From: Methanolobus sediminis
Lineage (GTDB): Archaea; Halobacteriota; Methanosarcinia; Methanosarcinales; Methanosarcinaceae
Length of the DNA: 64,000 nt
Assembly (NCBI RefSeq): GCF_031312595.1
Contig: NZ_CP133592.1
Location: 930,001-994,000, forward strand
Direction: 5' to 3'
The stretch's first letter is position 1. The number at the start of each line of letters is the position of its first letter. Made by a program: the position numbers and the translations under genes. Under the pieces are notes generated by a model. It saw nothing but the letters and a program-made list of their open reading frames with translations. It was not told the DNA's origin and ran no database searches. Below are positions 16,531 to 25,638 of the stretch, piece by piece.

Positions 16531-17703
16531 TCATTCACTCTCAATGGCTTCGACTGGATCAAGTGCAGCCGCCTTTCTTGCAGGATAGACACCTGCAACT
16601 ATGTTGATGAAGAATGAGAAAAATATTGCGTAGGCATAGTTCATTGGATCGGTCTTGAGTGGCAGAGTAGTCAGGCCAAAGTACATTTCCTGCGGTAAAT
16701 CTATCTGATATGATGCCAGCGCCGTGGAACCAACATAGCCAAGCACACAACCCAGAAGCACACCCATCGTACCAAGTATCAGTGATTCCAGCAGGAATAT
16801 TACTGTGATATGACGCTTTGAGGCACCCATTGCCATTAGCATGCCGATCTCTTTTTTCTTGTCCATGACAACCGTAAAAAGTGTGTTGGCAATTCCAAAA
16901 CCTGCTATCATGTAGATAAGTCCATAGTAAAGCCAGACAATAACAACCTGGGTATTGATAAGTCCTAATATCTCGCTGTTGGCTTCTATCCAGCTAACAG
17001 CTTCAAGCCCGGAATTCTGACCTTCAATAGAAGCTGCGATAACATCTGCCTGGAATGGATCGGTAACTCTTACGTTTATCTTGCTTGCAACTCCGTTTTC
17101 CCGGAAGAAATCAAGAGCTGAATCAAAACGGACGTATGCAATACTTTCATCACTGGATGTTCCAGTATCGAATATCCCAAGAATCTTGAATGACCTGCTT
17201 CCAAAGCCAGGCATCACTATATCGACTTTATCCCCCAGGACAACTTCCAGATCTTCAGCAAGCTTGTCACCGATTATGATTCCGTTGTTGCTTCTGCTGA
17301 GAGAGAGTAGATCGCCTGATACAATGTCATCAGAGATGTGCATGACAGCATCCTCGGCAACAGGATCAATACCATTGAGATTGATGCCTTCGGCATTATC
17401 CTTGTGACTTATGGCTGCCTGCCCTACAAAGACAGGAGATACTGCTTCCACACCATCCATTAAAGCTATCTTCTGCGAGTAATAGTTGTAGAAATGAACA
17501 TAATCCGCCTGTTTATCAGATGAAGTTATCACGATATGCGGTGAGTTCTCCACCGTAGAACTGATGAGCTCCTCGGTAAACCCGGTCATCATTGACATGA
17601 GAACTACAATAACTGCTATGGCTAACGCTACCGCAAACACCGCAAAGAATGTGAGTCGCTTTCTTGCACCTATATGCCTCAGGGCTATTCTCATTTCAAA
17701 CAT
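16531..17703 (-). CDS. LolC/E-like FtsX-family ABC transporter permease, no adjacent ATPase
   Basis: The 390-residue paralogue of the permease at 14296 has MRIALRHIGARKRLTFFAVFAVALAIA at the N-terminus, an extracytoplasmic domain and three C-terminal helices with KKKEIGMLMAMGASKRHI and the ending YPARKAAALDPVEAIESE. It is a monocistronic minus-strand gene without ATPase or adaptor nearby. It may pair with the permease at 14296 as a LolC/LolE-like heterodimer using the ATPase at 22245; this is inferred from family logic only. Confidence 0.9.
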   Translation of the reverse strand: MFEMRIALRHIGARKRLTFFAVFAVALAIAVIVVLMSMMTGFTEELISSTVENSPHIVITSSDKQADYVHFYNYYSQKIALMDGVEAVSPVFVGQAAISHKDNAEGINLNGIDPVAEDAVMHISDDIVSGDLLSLSRSNNGIIIGDKLAEDLEVVLGDKVDIVMPGFGSRSFKILGIFDTGTSSDESIAYVRFDSALDFFRENGVASKINVRVTDPFQADVIAASIEGQNSGLEAVSWIEANSEILGLINTQVVIVWLYYGLIYMIAGFGIANTLFTVVMDKKKEIGMLMAMGASKRHITVIFLLESLILGTMGVLLGCVLGYVGSTALASYQIDLPQEMYFGLTTLPLKTDPMNYAYAIFFSFFINIVAGVYPARKAAALDPVEAIESE

Positions 17704-17810
17704 TGACCAGCTTCCAATATAGAAATGATTTGACTGTTATTATATAACTATTTATGAAGCTGTGGGAGAAAAATAGATGAAAAATAGAAATTGTTCTGTT
17801 AGAACTATAC

Positions 17811-18437
17811 TCACTGATGTGCAAATGCAAGCTCGATCCCAATAACTGAATAAATACCAGCCTTTGCCCAGTTGATCTTCTTACCCAGACCTGGCTTTTC
17901 CATGATTTTAGTCCCTATCATTCCGGCAAAGAATGATACTATGAAAAAGACCACTATTGCCTGTGCAAAGAACACTGCACCCAGGAATATCATTTGAAGA
18001 GGGATGCTGCCTGAATCTGCATTTATGAACTGAGGCAGGAATGCAAGGAAGAACAGGGAAACCTTGGGATTTAAGATATTCATGAAAATACCTCTTCTGT
18101 AAAGTAGTGACAGATTCTTTTCTTTAACAGATTCAAGTGATGTGAGGCTGCCTTCTTCACGAATTGCCTTATAAGCAAGGTAGAGAAGATAGATAGCTCC
18201 TGCATATTTCAGGAGAGAGAAAGCCACCGCAGAACTGTACAATATCGCAGAAACCCCAAGTGCTGCCGCAGTTGTGTGGAACAGCAGACCGGTGCAAAGG
18301 CCGGTGGCTATTGCCATACCTGCTGTTTTTCCCTGAGATATGCTCTGTGTGAGCACGAAGAGAATATCAGGGCCGGGCAGGAGAGTGAGAGCCACTGAGG
18401 CTGCGATGAAGTAGACGAGTTGCGTGGTTTCTATCAA
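17811..18437 (-). CDS. LysE/RhtB family amino-acid exporter
   Basis: The 208-residue membrane protein has six hydrophobic segments and the family motif LLPGPDILFVLTQSISQGK near residues 18-37, as well as the NPK motif (MNILNPKVSLFFLAFLPQF). LysE/RhtB proteins export amino acids such as homoserine, threonine or lysine. The start is TTG at 18437, supported by AGGTGA at correct spacing. It is divergent from the larA-like gene; the substrate cannot be told. Confidence 0.92.
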   Translation of the reverse strand: MIETTQLVYFIAASVALTLLPGPDILFVLTQSISQGKTAGMAIATGLCTGLLFHTTAAALGVSAILYSSAVAFSLLKYAGAIYLLYLAYKAIREEGSLTSLESVKEKNLSLLYRRGIFMNILNPKVSLFFLAFLPQFINADSGSIPLQMIFLGAVFFAQAIVVFFIVSFFAGMIGTKIMEKPGLGKKINWAKAGIYSVIGIELAFAHQ

Positions 18438-18510
18438 TTTGTCACCTGTCTTTAAACTGGAATACTTGTACTTCCTTTGAAGTTATGGTTTTCTTTCTAT
18501 CTGGAGAGAA

Positions 18511-18522
18511 TGCTATAAATAA
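18511..18522 (+). promoter_or_regulatory. TATA box of the larA-like gene
   Basis: TGCTATAAATAA fits an archaeal TATA box and would start transcription near 18540. That leaves a short leader carrying GGAGG at 18562-18566. Confidence 0.5.
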
Positions 18523-18549
18523 AGCTTCCTATTATGAACTATCCAGTTA

Positions 18550-19824
18550 TTGACCTTATCTGGAGGAATTTTTATCAAAATACCGATACCTTATGGAAAA
18601 GAATTCGTAGACCTTGAAGTGGAAATACCCCATGAGGTCGTTTCACCTAATTCTGTTGAAGTCGGCGCTGAGTCCGAAGTAATAGACGAGGCACTGAACA
18701 ATCCGGTTGGAATGGAGTCACTTGAGGATTTCATGAAAAACAGCGAGAGGATATTGATTCTTGTAAATGATGCCACAAGGCCAACTCCTACTGCAAAGAT
18801 CCTCCTGAAAATGCGTGATATGCTAAGAGAGCATGGAGACGTAAGATTCATGGTTGCTACAGGTGCTCACAGAGGACCAACTGAGGATGAATATAGATAC
18901 ATCTTCGGTGAGATATACGACGAGTTCAAAGAGAATATATTCGTACACGATGCCCGCAAGGATGAGGACATGGAATATCTTGGCGTGTCAAGCAACGGAA
19001 CAGAGATGTATCTCAACAAAATGGTGAATGAAAGCAAGAACATCATCGTCATTGGAAGTGTTGAGCCTCACTATTTTGCAGGTTATACTGGTGGAAGAAA
19101 AGCATTCCTGCCGGGAGTTGCTTCCTACAAGACCATCGAAATGAACCACAAACATGCACTCTCAGAAGCTGCACAGCCGCTTGCAATCAAAGGAAATCCT
19201 GTTGCAGAGGACATGGAAGATGCAATGAAAGTGCTGAAAGACCTGAACGTATTCTCAATTCAAACTGTCCTTACAGCAGACCACGGACTTTATGCCACGG
19301 TTGCAGGTGATCTTTTCAAGTCATTTGATATTGCAGTTGAGAGAGCAAAAGAAGTATTCTGTTCAAATTGCAGCCGCAAGGGCAATATTGTGCTCACTGC
19401 AGCGCCATATCCAATGGACATCGACCTCTACCAGTCCCAGAAAGCACTTGAGAACGGCAAGCTTGCACTGGAAGATGGCGGAGTCATCATCCTTGTATCA
19501 AAATGCAGGGACGGCGTGGGAGATGATACATTCCTGAACCTGCTTTGTTCTGCAAATACATGCGACGAGGTCATGTGTAAGATCGATGAAGGCTACAAGC
19601 TCGGATACCATAAAGCTGCTAAGATGGCACAAATTGGAGTTTATGCTGAAATGTGGGCAATCTCAGACCTAGATGATGATACTATAAAAATGGCAAAACT
19701 TCAACCACACATGGATATTCAGGAAACATTCAACAAAGCGGTTGAAAAGATCAAAGAGCAGGGCAAGGAACCATACGCTGTGATTTTACCACAGGGGAGC
19801 CTCACCGTACCGCTGCTTGAATAA
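18550..19824 (+). CDS. larA: LarA-like lactate racemase family protein (DUF2088)
   Basis: The protein shows the LarA motifs in order: NDATRPTP, GAHRGPT, EPHYFAGYTGGRKAFLPG with the Lys that binds the nickel pincer cofactor in LarA, HKHAL and a C-terminal domain. LarA interconverts lactate enantiomers, and relatives act on other 2-hydroxy acids. No larB/C/E cofactor genes lie in the window. The start is odd: TTG at 18550 has no ribosome-binding site, while strong GGAGG at 18562-18566 is followed seven bases later by an in-frame ATC (18574), giving the natural-looking N-terminus KIPIPYGKEF. I report the longest frame. Confidence 0.85.
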   Translation: MTLSGGIFIKIPIPYGKEFVDLEVEIPHEVVSPNSVEVGAESEVIDEALNNPVGMESLEDFMKNSERILILVNDATRPTPTAKILLKMRDMLREHGDVRFMVATGAHRGPTEDEYRYIFGEIYDEFKENIFVHDARKDEDMEYLGVSSNGTEMYLNKMVNESKNIIVIGSVEPHYFAGYTGGRKAFLPGVASYKTIEMNHKHALSEAAQPLAIKGNPVAEDMEDAMKVLKDLNVFSIQTVLTADHGLYATVAGDLFKSFDIAVERAKEVFCSNCSRKGNIVLTAAPYPMDIDLYQSQKALENGKLALEDGGVIILVSKCRDGVGDDTFLNLLCSANTCDEVMCKIDEGYKLGYHKAAKMAQIGVYAEMWAISDLDDDTIKMAKLQPHMDIQETFNKAVEKIKEQGKEPYAVILPQGSLTVPLLE

Positions 19825-19910
19825 CTAAAACCCTTTTACCTTTTTTGATTTAAGAAAATAAACGAATTAAAAATAGAAAAGAAAAAAGCAAGATTGAACT
19901 GTTATTCAGT

Positions 19911-21185
19911 TCATATCTGCATATAACGTGCTGCCTCACCAAGGTCCTCTTCAATTCTGAGGAGCTGGTTGTATTTTGCAGTACGTTCACTTCTTGCCGG
20001 TGCTCCGGTCTTGATAAGGTCAGCACCGATTGCAACTGAAATATCAGCGATCGTTGTGTCCTCGGTCTCTGCGGAGCGGTGGCTTACAACAACACTGTAA
20101 CCGTTGCGGTTTGCCATGTTAGCTGCATCGAATGCCTCTGAGAGTGAACCGATCTGGTTTACCTTAAGCAGAAGTGCATTTGCAGCGCCCATTTCAACAC
20201 CCTTTGCAAGACGGTCTACATTTGTAACGAAGAGGTCATCTCCAACAATGAATGTGTCCCATGCATCGTTTGTGAGGGTTGCGAAGTCCTCAAAGGATTC
20301 CTCGTGGAATGGGTCTTCAATAAGGATAATTGGGTATGTCTCAATAAGTTCAAGGTAATAATCAATGAGTTCAGCAGGTTTTAAGAGCTTACCATCGATT
20401 GAATATGTTGCCCCGTCAAAGAACTCAGAAGCTGCCGCATCAAGACCTATGCTGATCTCAGACTCTGTGTATCCTGCTTCCTCGATTGCACTTACAAGTG
20501 CATCGAGAGCATCATGGGTCATCTCAATGGATGGTGCGTATCCACCCTCGTAACCGACATTTGTTGCTGAGCCACCGTATTTTCCTTCGAGTATCTTACC
20601 AAGTGCATGGTATGTTTCAGTACCCATGCGCAGTGCTTCAGAATAGGTTTCCGCACCTTTTGGCTGGATCATGAACTCCTGAATGGAAAGTGCATTTCCG
20701 GCGTGTTTTCCACCGTTAAGGACATTCATTGTAGGAACAGGGAGAGTATATGCATTTATGCCGCCAAGATAGCGGTAAAGTGGCATGTTGAGTGAATCTG
20801 CTGCTGCTCTTGCAACTGCCATGGATACACCAAGGATTGCGTTTGCGCCAAGTTCCATCTTGTTCTCAGTACCGTCCAGAGCAAGCATAAGACCATCGAT
20901 CTCACGCTGCTTCCTGACATCCATGCCCAGAAGCTCTGCTTCTATAGCGGTGTTGACGTTGTCAACTGCATCAAGAACACCCTTTCCAAGGTAGCGTTCT
21001 TCCTTGTCGCGCAACTCAAGTGCTTCGTTACTGCCTGTGGAAGCACCGGAAGGAACACTTGCCCGTCCAAATCCATTAGAAGTATAGACATCTACTTCAA
21101 CGGTAGGGTTTCCTCTGGAGTCAAGAATCTCACGTGCGTGAATCTTTTTAATCTTATAACTTTTGTCATCATCAATATACGGCAT
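19911..21185 (-). CDS. eno: Enolase (phosphopyruvate hydratase)
   Basis: The product catalyses 2-phosphoglycerate to phosphoenolpyruvate in glycolysis/gluconeogenesis. Visible enolase motifs are ILDSRGNPTVEVDV, SVPSGASTG, NGGKHAGN, IEDPFHEE, LLKVNQIGS and SHRSAETED; together they cover the metal ligands and catalytic Lys residues. The start at 21185 is chosen over 21251 because AAAGGTGG lies six bases upstream and the extra 22 residues are not enolase-like. This gives 424 residues, the usual archaeal length. The gene stands alone between the larA-like gene and a regulator. Confidence 0.97.
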   Translation of the reverse strand: MPYIDDDKSYKIKKIHAREILDSRGNPTVEVDVYTSNGFGRASVPSGASTGSNEALELRDKEERYLGKGVLDAVDNVNTAIEAELLGMDVRKQREIDGLMLALDGTENKMELGANAILGVSMAVARAAADSLNMPLYRYLGGINAYTLPVPTMNVLNGGKHAGNALSIQEFMIQPKGAETYSEALRMGTETYHALGKILEGKYGGSATNVGYEGGYAPSIEMTHDALDALVSAIEEAGYTESEISIGLDAAASEFFDGATYSIDGKLLKPAELIDYYLELIETYPIILIEDPFHEESFEDFATLTNDAWDTFIVGDDLFVTNVDRLAKGVEMGAANALLLKVNQIGSLSEAFDAANMANRNGYSVVVSHRSAETEDTTIADISVAIGADLIKTGAPARSERTAKYNQLLRIEEDLGEAARYMQI

Positions 21186-21353
21186 CCTATTCCACCTTTG
21201 ACTTGGTTTAACACCTACTTCGCAATTACTGTATATATTGTTACCGTTCACTTCTTTTCAATTCTACGCTTGAACGACAATTACAGGCATATCTGCTAAA
21301 ACTAAATTATATTTACATAAATTATATAAACTTAAAAGTATTATAGTAACCAA

Positions 21354-21740
21354 ATGAAAAGCGGAGATACTGATCTTTTAAGCGGAAAAGGCTATGAAAT
21401 AATCGAACTTTTACAGGGACTGGATGTACCCAGAACCGAAGCCATCTCTATTGCATGCCTTGTATGTGGAAATGAAATGACCTCACAGAACATTGAACAG
21501 GCATCGGGCCTCAGGCAGCCGGAAGTCAGTATTGCTATGCGTCCTTTGAGAGAAAGAGGATGGATAGAAGAAAGAAACGAAAAAAAGAATACTGACAAAG
21601 GAAGGCCTGTCAAATATTACAAACTCATTGTACCTTTTGAGGAAATAGTCAAAACCTTTGAGTCAAAGGCTCTCAGAAAGAACATGGAAATGGTTGAAGC
21701 CCTTGAGCAGCTCAAGGAACTCAGTGGTAACGGTGAATAA
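21354..21740 (+). CDS. Archaeal winged-helix transcriptional regulator
   Basis: The 128-residue protein has a winged helix in residues 15-95: IACLVCGNEMTSQNIEQASG, then RQPEVSIAMRPLRERGWI as recognition helix and RPVKYYKLIV as wing, followed by a C-terminal helix EALEQLKELS probably used for dimerisation. TATA-like ATTATATAAA at 21322-21331 puts transcription start close to the ATG, so the mRNA is probably leaderless. Two cysteines (CLVC) near the start of the fold could make it redox- or metal-sensitive. Targets are unknown. Confidence 0.85.
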   Translation: MKSGDTDLLSGKGYEIIELLQGLDVPRTEAISIACLVCGNEMTSQNIEQASGLRQPEVSIAMRPLRERGWIEERNEKKNTDKGRPVKYYKLIVPFEEIVKTFESKALRKNMEMVEALEQLKELSGNGE

Positions 21741-21773
21741 GATCTAAACCTGAAATTGTCATAAGAATTATTG

Positions 21774-22220
21774 TCAGCTTTTATCCGGGAAACATACGGG
21801 AGCGAAACCTCTCTCTTTATCGAATATCCTGCTTGCAGAAATACCGGATATTTCCATTATGAAGACTTCTACAACCATGAAGACTTCACTGTTTTCGCGC
21901 AGACATCCTGTTTTTGTAGATTCCCCACGACCTGCTGCTGAATGAAGATGAATCTTAGGTTTATCATTCTCCCAGAAGATATTTCCTATTCCTATAAGCT
22001 CATGGGCATCATGGATGCGAGCCCATTGAGGATCAGGAGGGACAATATTTTCCTTAGGACCAACCACAAGACTGGCTTCCTTTACTGCTCCAAGCATCAT
22101 GAACATTGCAGACCTGATATTCTCTGAAACTGCAAGACCTTCAAGTTCCCCGAGAATGTCATCTCCCTGATCCAGACGAACAGTAAATACTCTACCTATG
22201 CTACCCTGTGAATATTCCAT
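21774..22220 (-). CDS. PPC/DUF296 domain protein
   Basis: The 148-residue protein has the PPC (plants and prokaryotes conserved, DUF296) fold pattern: FTVRLDQGDDILGELEGLA, AMFMMLGAVKEASLVVG and the HLHSAAGRG motif with two His residues that may bind metal. Prokaryotic members are small trimers of unclear function, sometimes annotated as DNA-binding. AAGGTGA precedes the ATG. It is transcribed toward the regulator at 21354 and away from the ABC ATPase upstream on the same strand, 24 bp distant, with which it may be co-transcribed. Confidence 0.88.
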   Translation of the reverse strand: MEYSQGSIGRVFTVRLDQGDDILGELEGLAVSENIRSAMFMMLGAVKEASLVVGPKENIVPPDPQWARIHDAHELIGIGNIFWENDKPKIHLHSAAGRGESTKTGCLRENSEVFMVVEVFIMEISGISASRIFDKERGFAPVCFPDKS

Positions 22221-22244
22221 TAGATCACCTTTTTGCCAGATATC

Positions 22245-22940
22245 TTATCGAAGGGAATCAGACGCTATGCGTCCATCTACAATCCTGATGATACGATCAG
22301 TCTTCCTGGCCATTTCCTCATCATGAGTGACAAGAATAAAGGTTTGTCCCCTGTCCCGGTTAAGCTGCCTTAGAAGCTCATATATTCTGTCACTTGATTT
22401 AGTATCCAGATTTCCTGTAGGTTCATCACCTATGACGATTCCGGGATTATTGGCAAGGGCCCTTGCAATGGCAACTCTCTGGGCTTGCCCTCCGGAAAGC
22501 TGATTTGGAAGGTGATCCATGCGGTCACCCAAACCTACATCCTCCAGAAGTTTAGCTGCAATCTTCTTTGCTTCACTGCGTTTCATTCCACCAATCAGAA
22601 GAGGCATCATCACATTTTCAAGGGCATTGAAATCAGGCATAAGATGATGATACTGGAATATGAAACCCAGAACTTCATTACGCACCTTGGAACGCTCTTT
22701 TTCAGACATATCTGTAACGACCCCTCCGTCTATGGTTATGCTGCCGGAAGTGGGAGTGTCCAGAATACCTATCATATGGAGAAGAGTGCTTTTCCCCGAA
22801 CCGGAAGGACCTGTTATCGAAAGGAACTCACCCCTTTTAATATCAAGGTCGACATTGTCAAGAGCACGGACTTCCACACCATTCAGATATACCTTGGATA
22901 GCCCTCTTGCCTGTATAATATAAGAAGCATCATCATCCAA
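22245..22940 (-). CDS. ABC transporter ATP-binding protein, LolD type, without adjacent permease
   Basis: The 231-residue ATPase has Walker A GPSGSGKST, FQYHHLMPDFNALENV, signature LSGGQ and the Walker B region IVIGDEPTG, where a Gly replaces the more common Ala before the acidic pair. It belongs to the LolD/MacB/FtsE group. TTG at 22940 is the start: AGAGG lies seven bases upstream. No permease adjoins it. The two ATPase-less LolC/E-like permeases at 14296 and 16531 are natural candidate partners. Confidence 0.92.
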   Translation of the reverse strand: MDDDASYIIQARGLSKVYLNGVEVRALDNVDLDIKRGEFLSITGPSGSGKSTLLHMIGILDTPTSGSITIDGGVVTDMSEKERSKVRNEVLGFIFQYHHLMPDFNALENVMMPLLIGGMKRSEAKKIAAKLLEDVGLGDRMDHLPNQLSGGQAQRVAIARALANNPGIVIGDEPTGNLDTKSSDRIYELLRQLNRDRGQTFILVTHDEEMARKTDRIIRIVDGRIASDSLR

Positions 22941-23050
22941 ATAAAAACCTCTGGTAACTTTATTTAGACTTAGACTATTTCAATCTATTTGATTTGAAGA
23001 AAAAAAAGTCAAAATAAAACTAATAAAGAAAAACGAAAAAGAAGAAAAGA

Positions 23051-24157
23051 TCAGTAAGACGGATCCATTCCGTCTATCTGTGAAAATGCGCGATCGACTT
23101 CTTTGACAGTAGCCACACGTTCTTTTTTATCACGTTCATACTTAATAGCATCAACTGCTATGGCATAAAGATTCTCGAGTTCAGATGCAGATTCAAGTGT
23201 GAGTACTGCAAGTACCTGTGGAAGTTCTCCGTTCCTTACAATGATACCCTTAAAGACATGACCTACTGCACTGGATAACTTCTCGACTTCCGTTGAGATC
23301 TCATCGATACTGAGCCGTTCTTTGTCACCCCTGATAATAACCATTGCTCTACTTGCTTCTTTATAGACATCACTTGAGAACAGAAGACCTGAAGGCGACA
23401 GTGCTTTCTGAATAGCACTTCTTACTGGCATATCTGTATCTGCTTCAAAGAAACCGATGGTTGCAAGTCCTGCACCACCACTCATGACAGTCTTGAAGTC
23501 ACCAAGGTCAGTCACCATCATCATTTCACTGTCAAGCGCATCAAGAAGGAAAAGAAGACGTCTGGCAACCATATCATTGATGCCATTATAGGCAGATTCT
23601 ACATTTCCACCCATCTGTTTCAGGAACTGATTATCAGCAAGAATTATACCATCAGCACTACTCTCACGAATATCCCTCAAACAAAAAGCAGCATTCTGAA
23701 GATAGAGTGTGCCTTCTTCCCTGAATGGAAGGACAACAACTGCATAAACAGGAAAATCATATTTATCCTTGAGTTCTTTTACAAGCATTGGAGTGAATGA
23801 AGAACCAGTACCACCTGATGCAGAAGTTATAACAAAGCAAACATCAAAGTTTCCTCGTTCCTCGATCTGCCGCATAATATGGGTTTTGTTGTCTTCAAAA
23901 ACGTGTTTTCCAACATTTCTGTTAGCTCCAACACCATGTAAATGAGGGATATGTATCCTGTCCTTTGCCTTTGTAAATTTCATCTCCTTGAGATCATTTA
24001 CAGCGGTATTGATAGCAATGGTCTGTACATTGCTTTTGTATTTTTGTTGAGAATAGAATTTGGCAAGAGGGCTTTTTTTACCGAAAGCTTCCCTGTTAAT
24101 AGCATCCAGTATGCGGTTTCCACATTGACCGTTACCAACGATGAGTATGTTGAGCAA
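23051..24157 (-). CDS. cetZ: CetZ-family tubulin/FtsZ-like GTPase
   Basis: The 368-residue protein has the tubulin/FtsZ fold: GNGQCGNRILDAI nucleotide start, an AINTA segment, the GTP-binding loop SASGGTGSS (about 113-119), a NGIND-like region (YNGINDMVARRL) and a C-terminal domain. The combination of QCGN and GGTGSS fits archaeal CetZ rather than FtsZ. CetZ proteins affect cell shape and motility in haloarchaea; the role in methanogens is less known. TTG at 24157 is the start, with GGAGG six bases upstream. Two 13-bp direct repeats lie just upstream. Confidence 0.88.
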   Translation of the reverse strand: MLNILIVGNGQCGNRILDAINREAFGKKSPLAKFYSQQKYKSNVQTIAINTAVNDLKEMKFTKAKDRIHIPHLHGVGANRNVGKHVFEDNKTHIMRQIEERGNFDVCFVITSASGGTGSSFTPMLVKELKDKYDFPVYAVVVLPFREEGTLYLQNAAFCLRDIRESSADGIILADNQFLKQMGGNVESAYNGINDMVARRLLFLLDALDSEMMMVTDLGDFKTVMSGGAGLATIGFFEADTDMPVRSAIQKALSPSGLLFSSDVYKEASRAMVIIRGDKERLSIDEISTEVEKLSSAVGHVFKGIIVRNGELPQVLAVLTLESASELENLYAIAVDAIKYERDKKERVATVKEVDRAFSQIDGMDPSY

Positions 24158-24172
24158 ATAATTCCTCCGAAC

Positions 24173-24200
24173 TGTAATATAATTAAGTGTAATATAATTA
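24173..24200. repeat. Tandem 13-bp direct repeat upstream of cetZ
   Basis: TGTAATATAATTA occurs at 24173-24185 and again at 24188-24200 with a 2-bp spacer, 16 bp upstream of the cetZ start codon. It overlaps where the promoter should be and could be a double regulator or TBP site. Confidence 0.6.
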
Positions 24201-24253
24201 TAGTAAGATAAATCTTGTGATAAATCCAGTTTATGTTAACTGTAACTCTTGTA

Positions 24254-25516
24254 TCAGAACTTATATTGTTTGTGCCTGTGATAAATCCATCCTACGATAG
24301 CTCCGATAATTATCAGAGGTATTACATAGAAATATATAGGCTGCTCGAAAAGGTAATCATATTCCCCTTTGACAACGTATATTTTATTTGTTACAGACTC
24401 TGATGTGACTTCTTCCAGTTGCGTATCTACCCCATTGTCAAAAAGATAACTGTTTTCCATAGAAAGTGTATACGTTCCAACTTCAGTAGCTTTCACAGTA
24501 AAGGTAAATTCTTTCTCCTGCTGTACACCAAAAGATTCGAGGTAAATGGTAGGGACGCCAGATATTACTTCAATATCAGATCCACTTTGGAACTCCAGAC
24601 CATCTGGAATCATAATGTCAACTGTTACAGCTTTTGCAGGAGCATCACCGTTATTCTTTATTATAATAGTTCCCTGTATCTCATCATTACGGTTGACAGT
24701 ATACTTGTCAAGAGTTGTTGTAAATTCAAGATCCGCATTAACCAGATCTGCAGCTGCGTTTACGATCACTGTTGGCGAATTAGAAGAAACATCATCAAAA
24801 TCCAGACCCGCTTCATTTGTAAAACTTGCTGTTACCGGATTCAATGAAAAAGTACCAGCTTCGGTGGCTTTCAGATCATAGACATATATCTTTTTAGTTG
24901 AAGCACCTTTTTCTACATCAATCTTACCCGGTTCCCCAAGAATATTATCGACTAGAATAAATTTTGCCTGTTGTGCGTCTGAAAAAACAACATCTACAGC
25001 ATCATCATCACCAGTATTTTCAACGGTGACGGTCACACGCACAACTTCGCCTACATCTATTTCAGACTTGTCGACTGATTTTATGATTTCAAGTGCAGGC
25101 GTTCCAGAGTAAATAGCATACTCATTACCACCATCAACAATTGAGCTTTCAAAGAGATCGCTTACACGATAGTTGTTAACAATGATGGACACTCTTGCTA
25201 CAGGAAGTGTACCACTACTTACTGATATAAGGGTGACTTTCACATCTGCATCGCCTTCAAAATCAAATTCATAGGAATCGCCCACATTGATTAGGAAACT
25301 ATCGACCTCATCACCATTCTCATACACATAGAATGAGGCAGAATCCGCACTAGGGAATGCATCAGTTAAATCAATTACAAAATTATTAAGTTGGTATCCA
25401 TCACCTGTTGTAATAGAACCATTATAAATCTCTACTGCCGCAGCATTTCCTGCCAGTGCCAGACAGAAGAAAACCATGCACAAAGAAATAACCAATAAAC
25501 GAGCAACTCGGACCAT
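24254..25516 (-). CDS. Membrane-anchored surface protein with CARDB/DUF11-like repeats
   Basis: The protein (420 residues from 25516) has a signal peptide (RLLVISLCMVFFCLALAG), an N-terminal beta domain, two CARDB/NEW3-like repeats (DVGEVVRVTVTVENTGDDDA; NRNDEIQGTIIIKNNGDAPA), a C-terminal helix FYVIPLIIIGAIVGWIY and a basic tail. It should be anchored outside the cell membrane. The ATG at 25516 is chosen because GAGGA lies five bases upstream; the first Met of the longer frame is a TTG. It follows no ABC gene, unlike its relatives at 6138 and 10732. Function is unknown. Confidence 0.82.
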   Translation of the reverse strand: MVRVARLLVISLCMVFFCLALAGNAAAVEIYNGSITTGDGYQLNNFVIDLTDAFPSADSASFYVYENGDEVDSFLINVGDSYEFDFEGDADVKVTLISVSSGTLPVARVSIIVNNYRVSDLFESSIVDGGNEYAIYSGTPALEIIKSVDKSEIDVGEVVRVTVTVENTGDDDAVDVVFSDAQQAKFILVDNILGEPGKIDVEKGASTKKIYVYDLKATEAGTFSLNPVTASFTNEAGLDFDDVSSNSPTVIVNAAADLVNADLEFTTTLDKYTVNRNDEIQGTIIIKNNGDAPAKAVTVDIMIPDGLEFQSGSDIEVISGVPTIYLESFGVQQEKEFTFTVKATEVGTYTLSMENSYLFDNGVDTQLEEVTSESVTNKIYVVKGEYDYLFEQPIYFYVIPLIIIGAIVGWIYHRHKQYKF

Positions 25517-25638
25517 TGTTTTCCTCAAATAACAGAATTTGATTTTGTTTTTCAGGTAAAATACGCAGTTATTAATATAAACCTTATGATTATGATAATT
25601 TTTAAAGATTGTGTGAAAACAACTACAATAAATTGATT

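Noticed and set aside
17777-17845. 22-residue plus ORF behind GGGAG
   Set aside because: It runs antisense into the LysE gene and has no conserved look.
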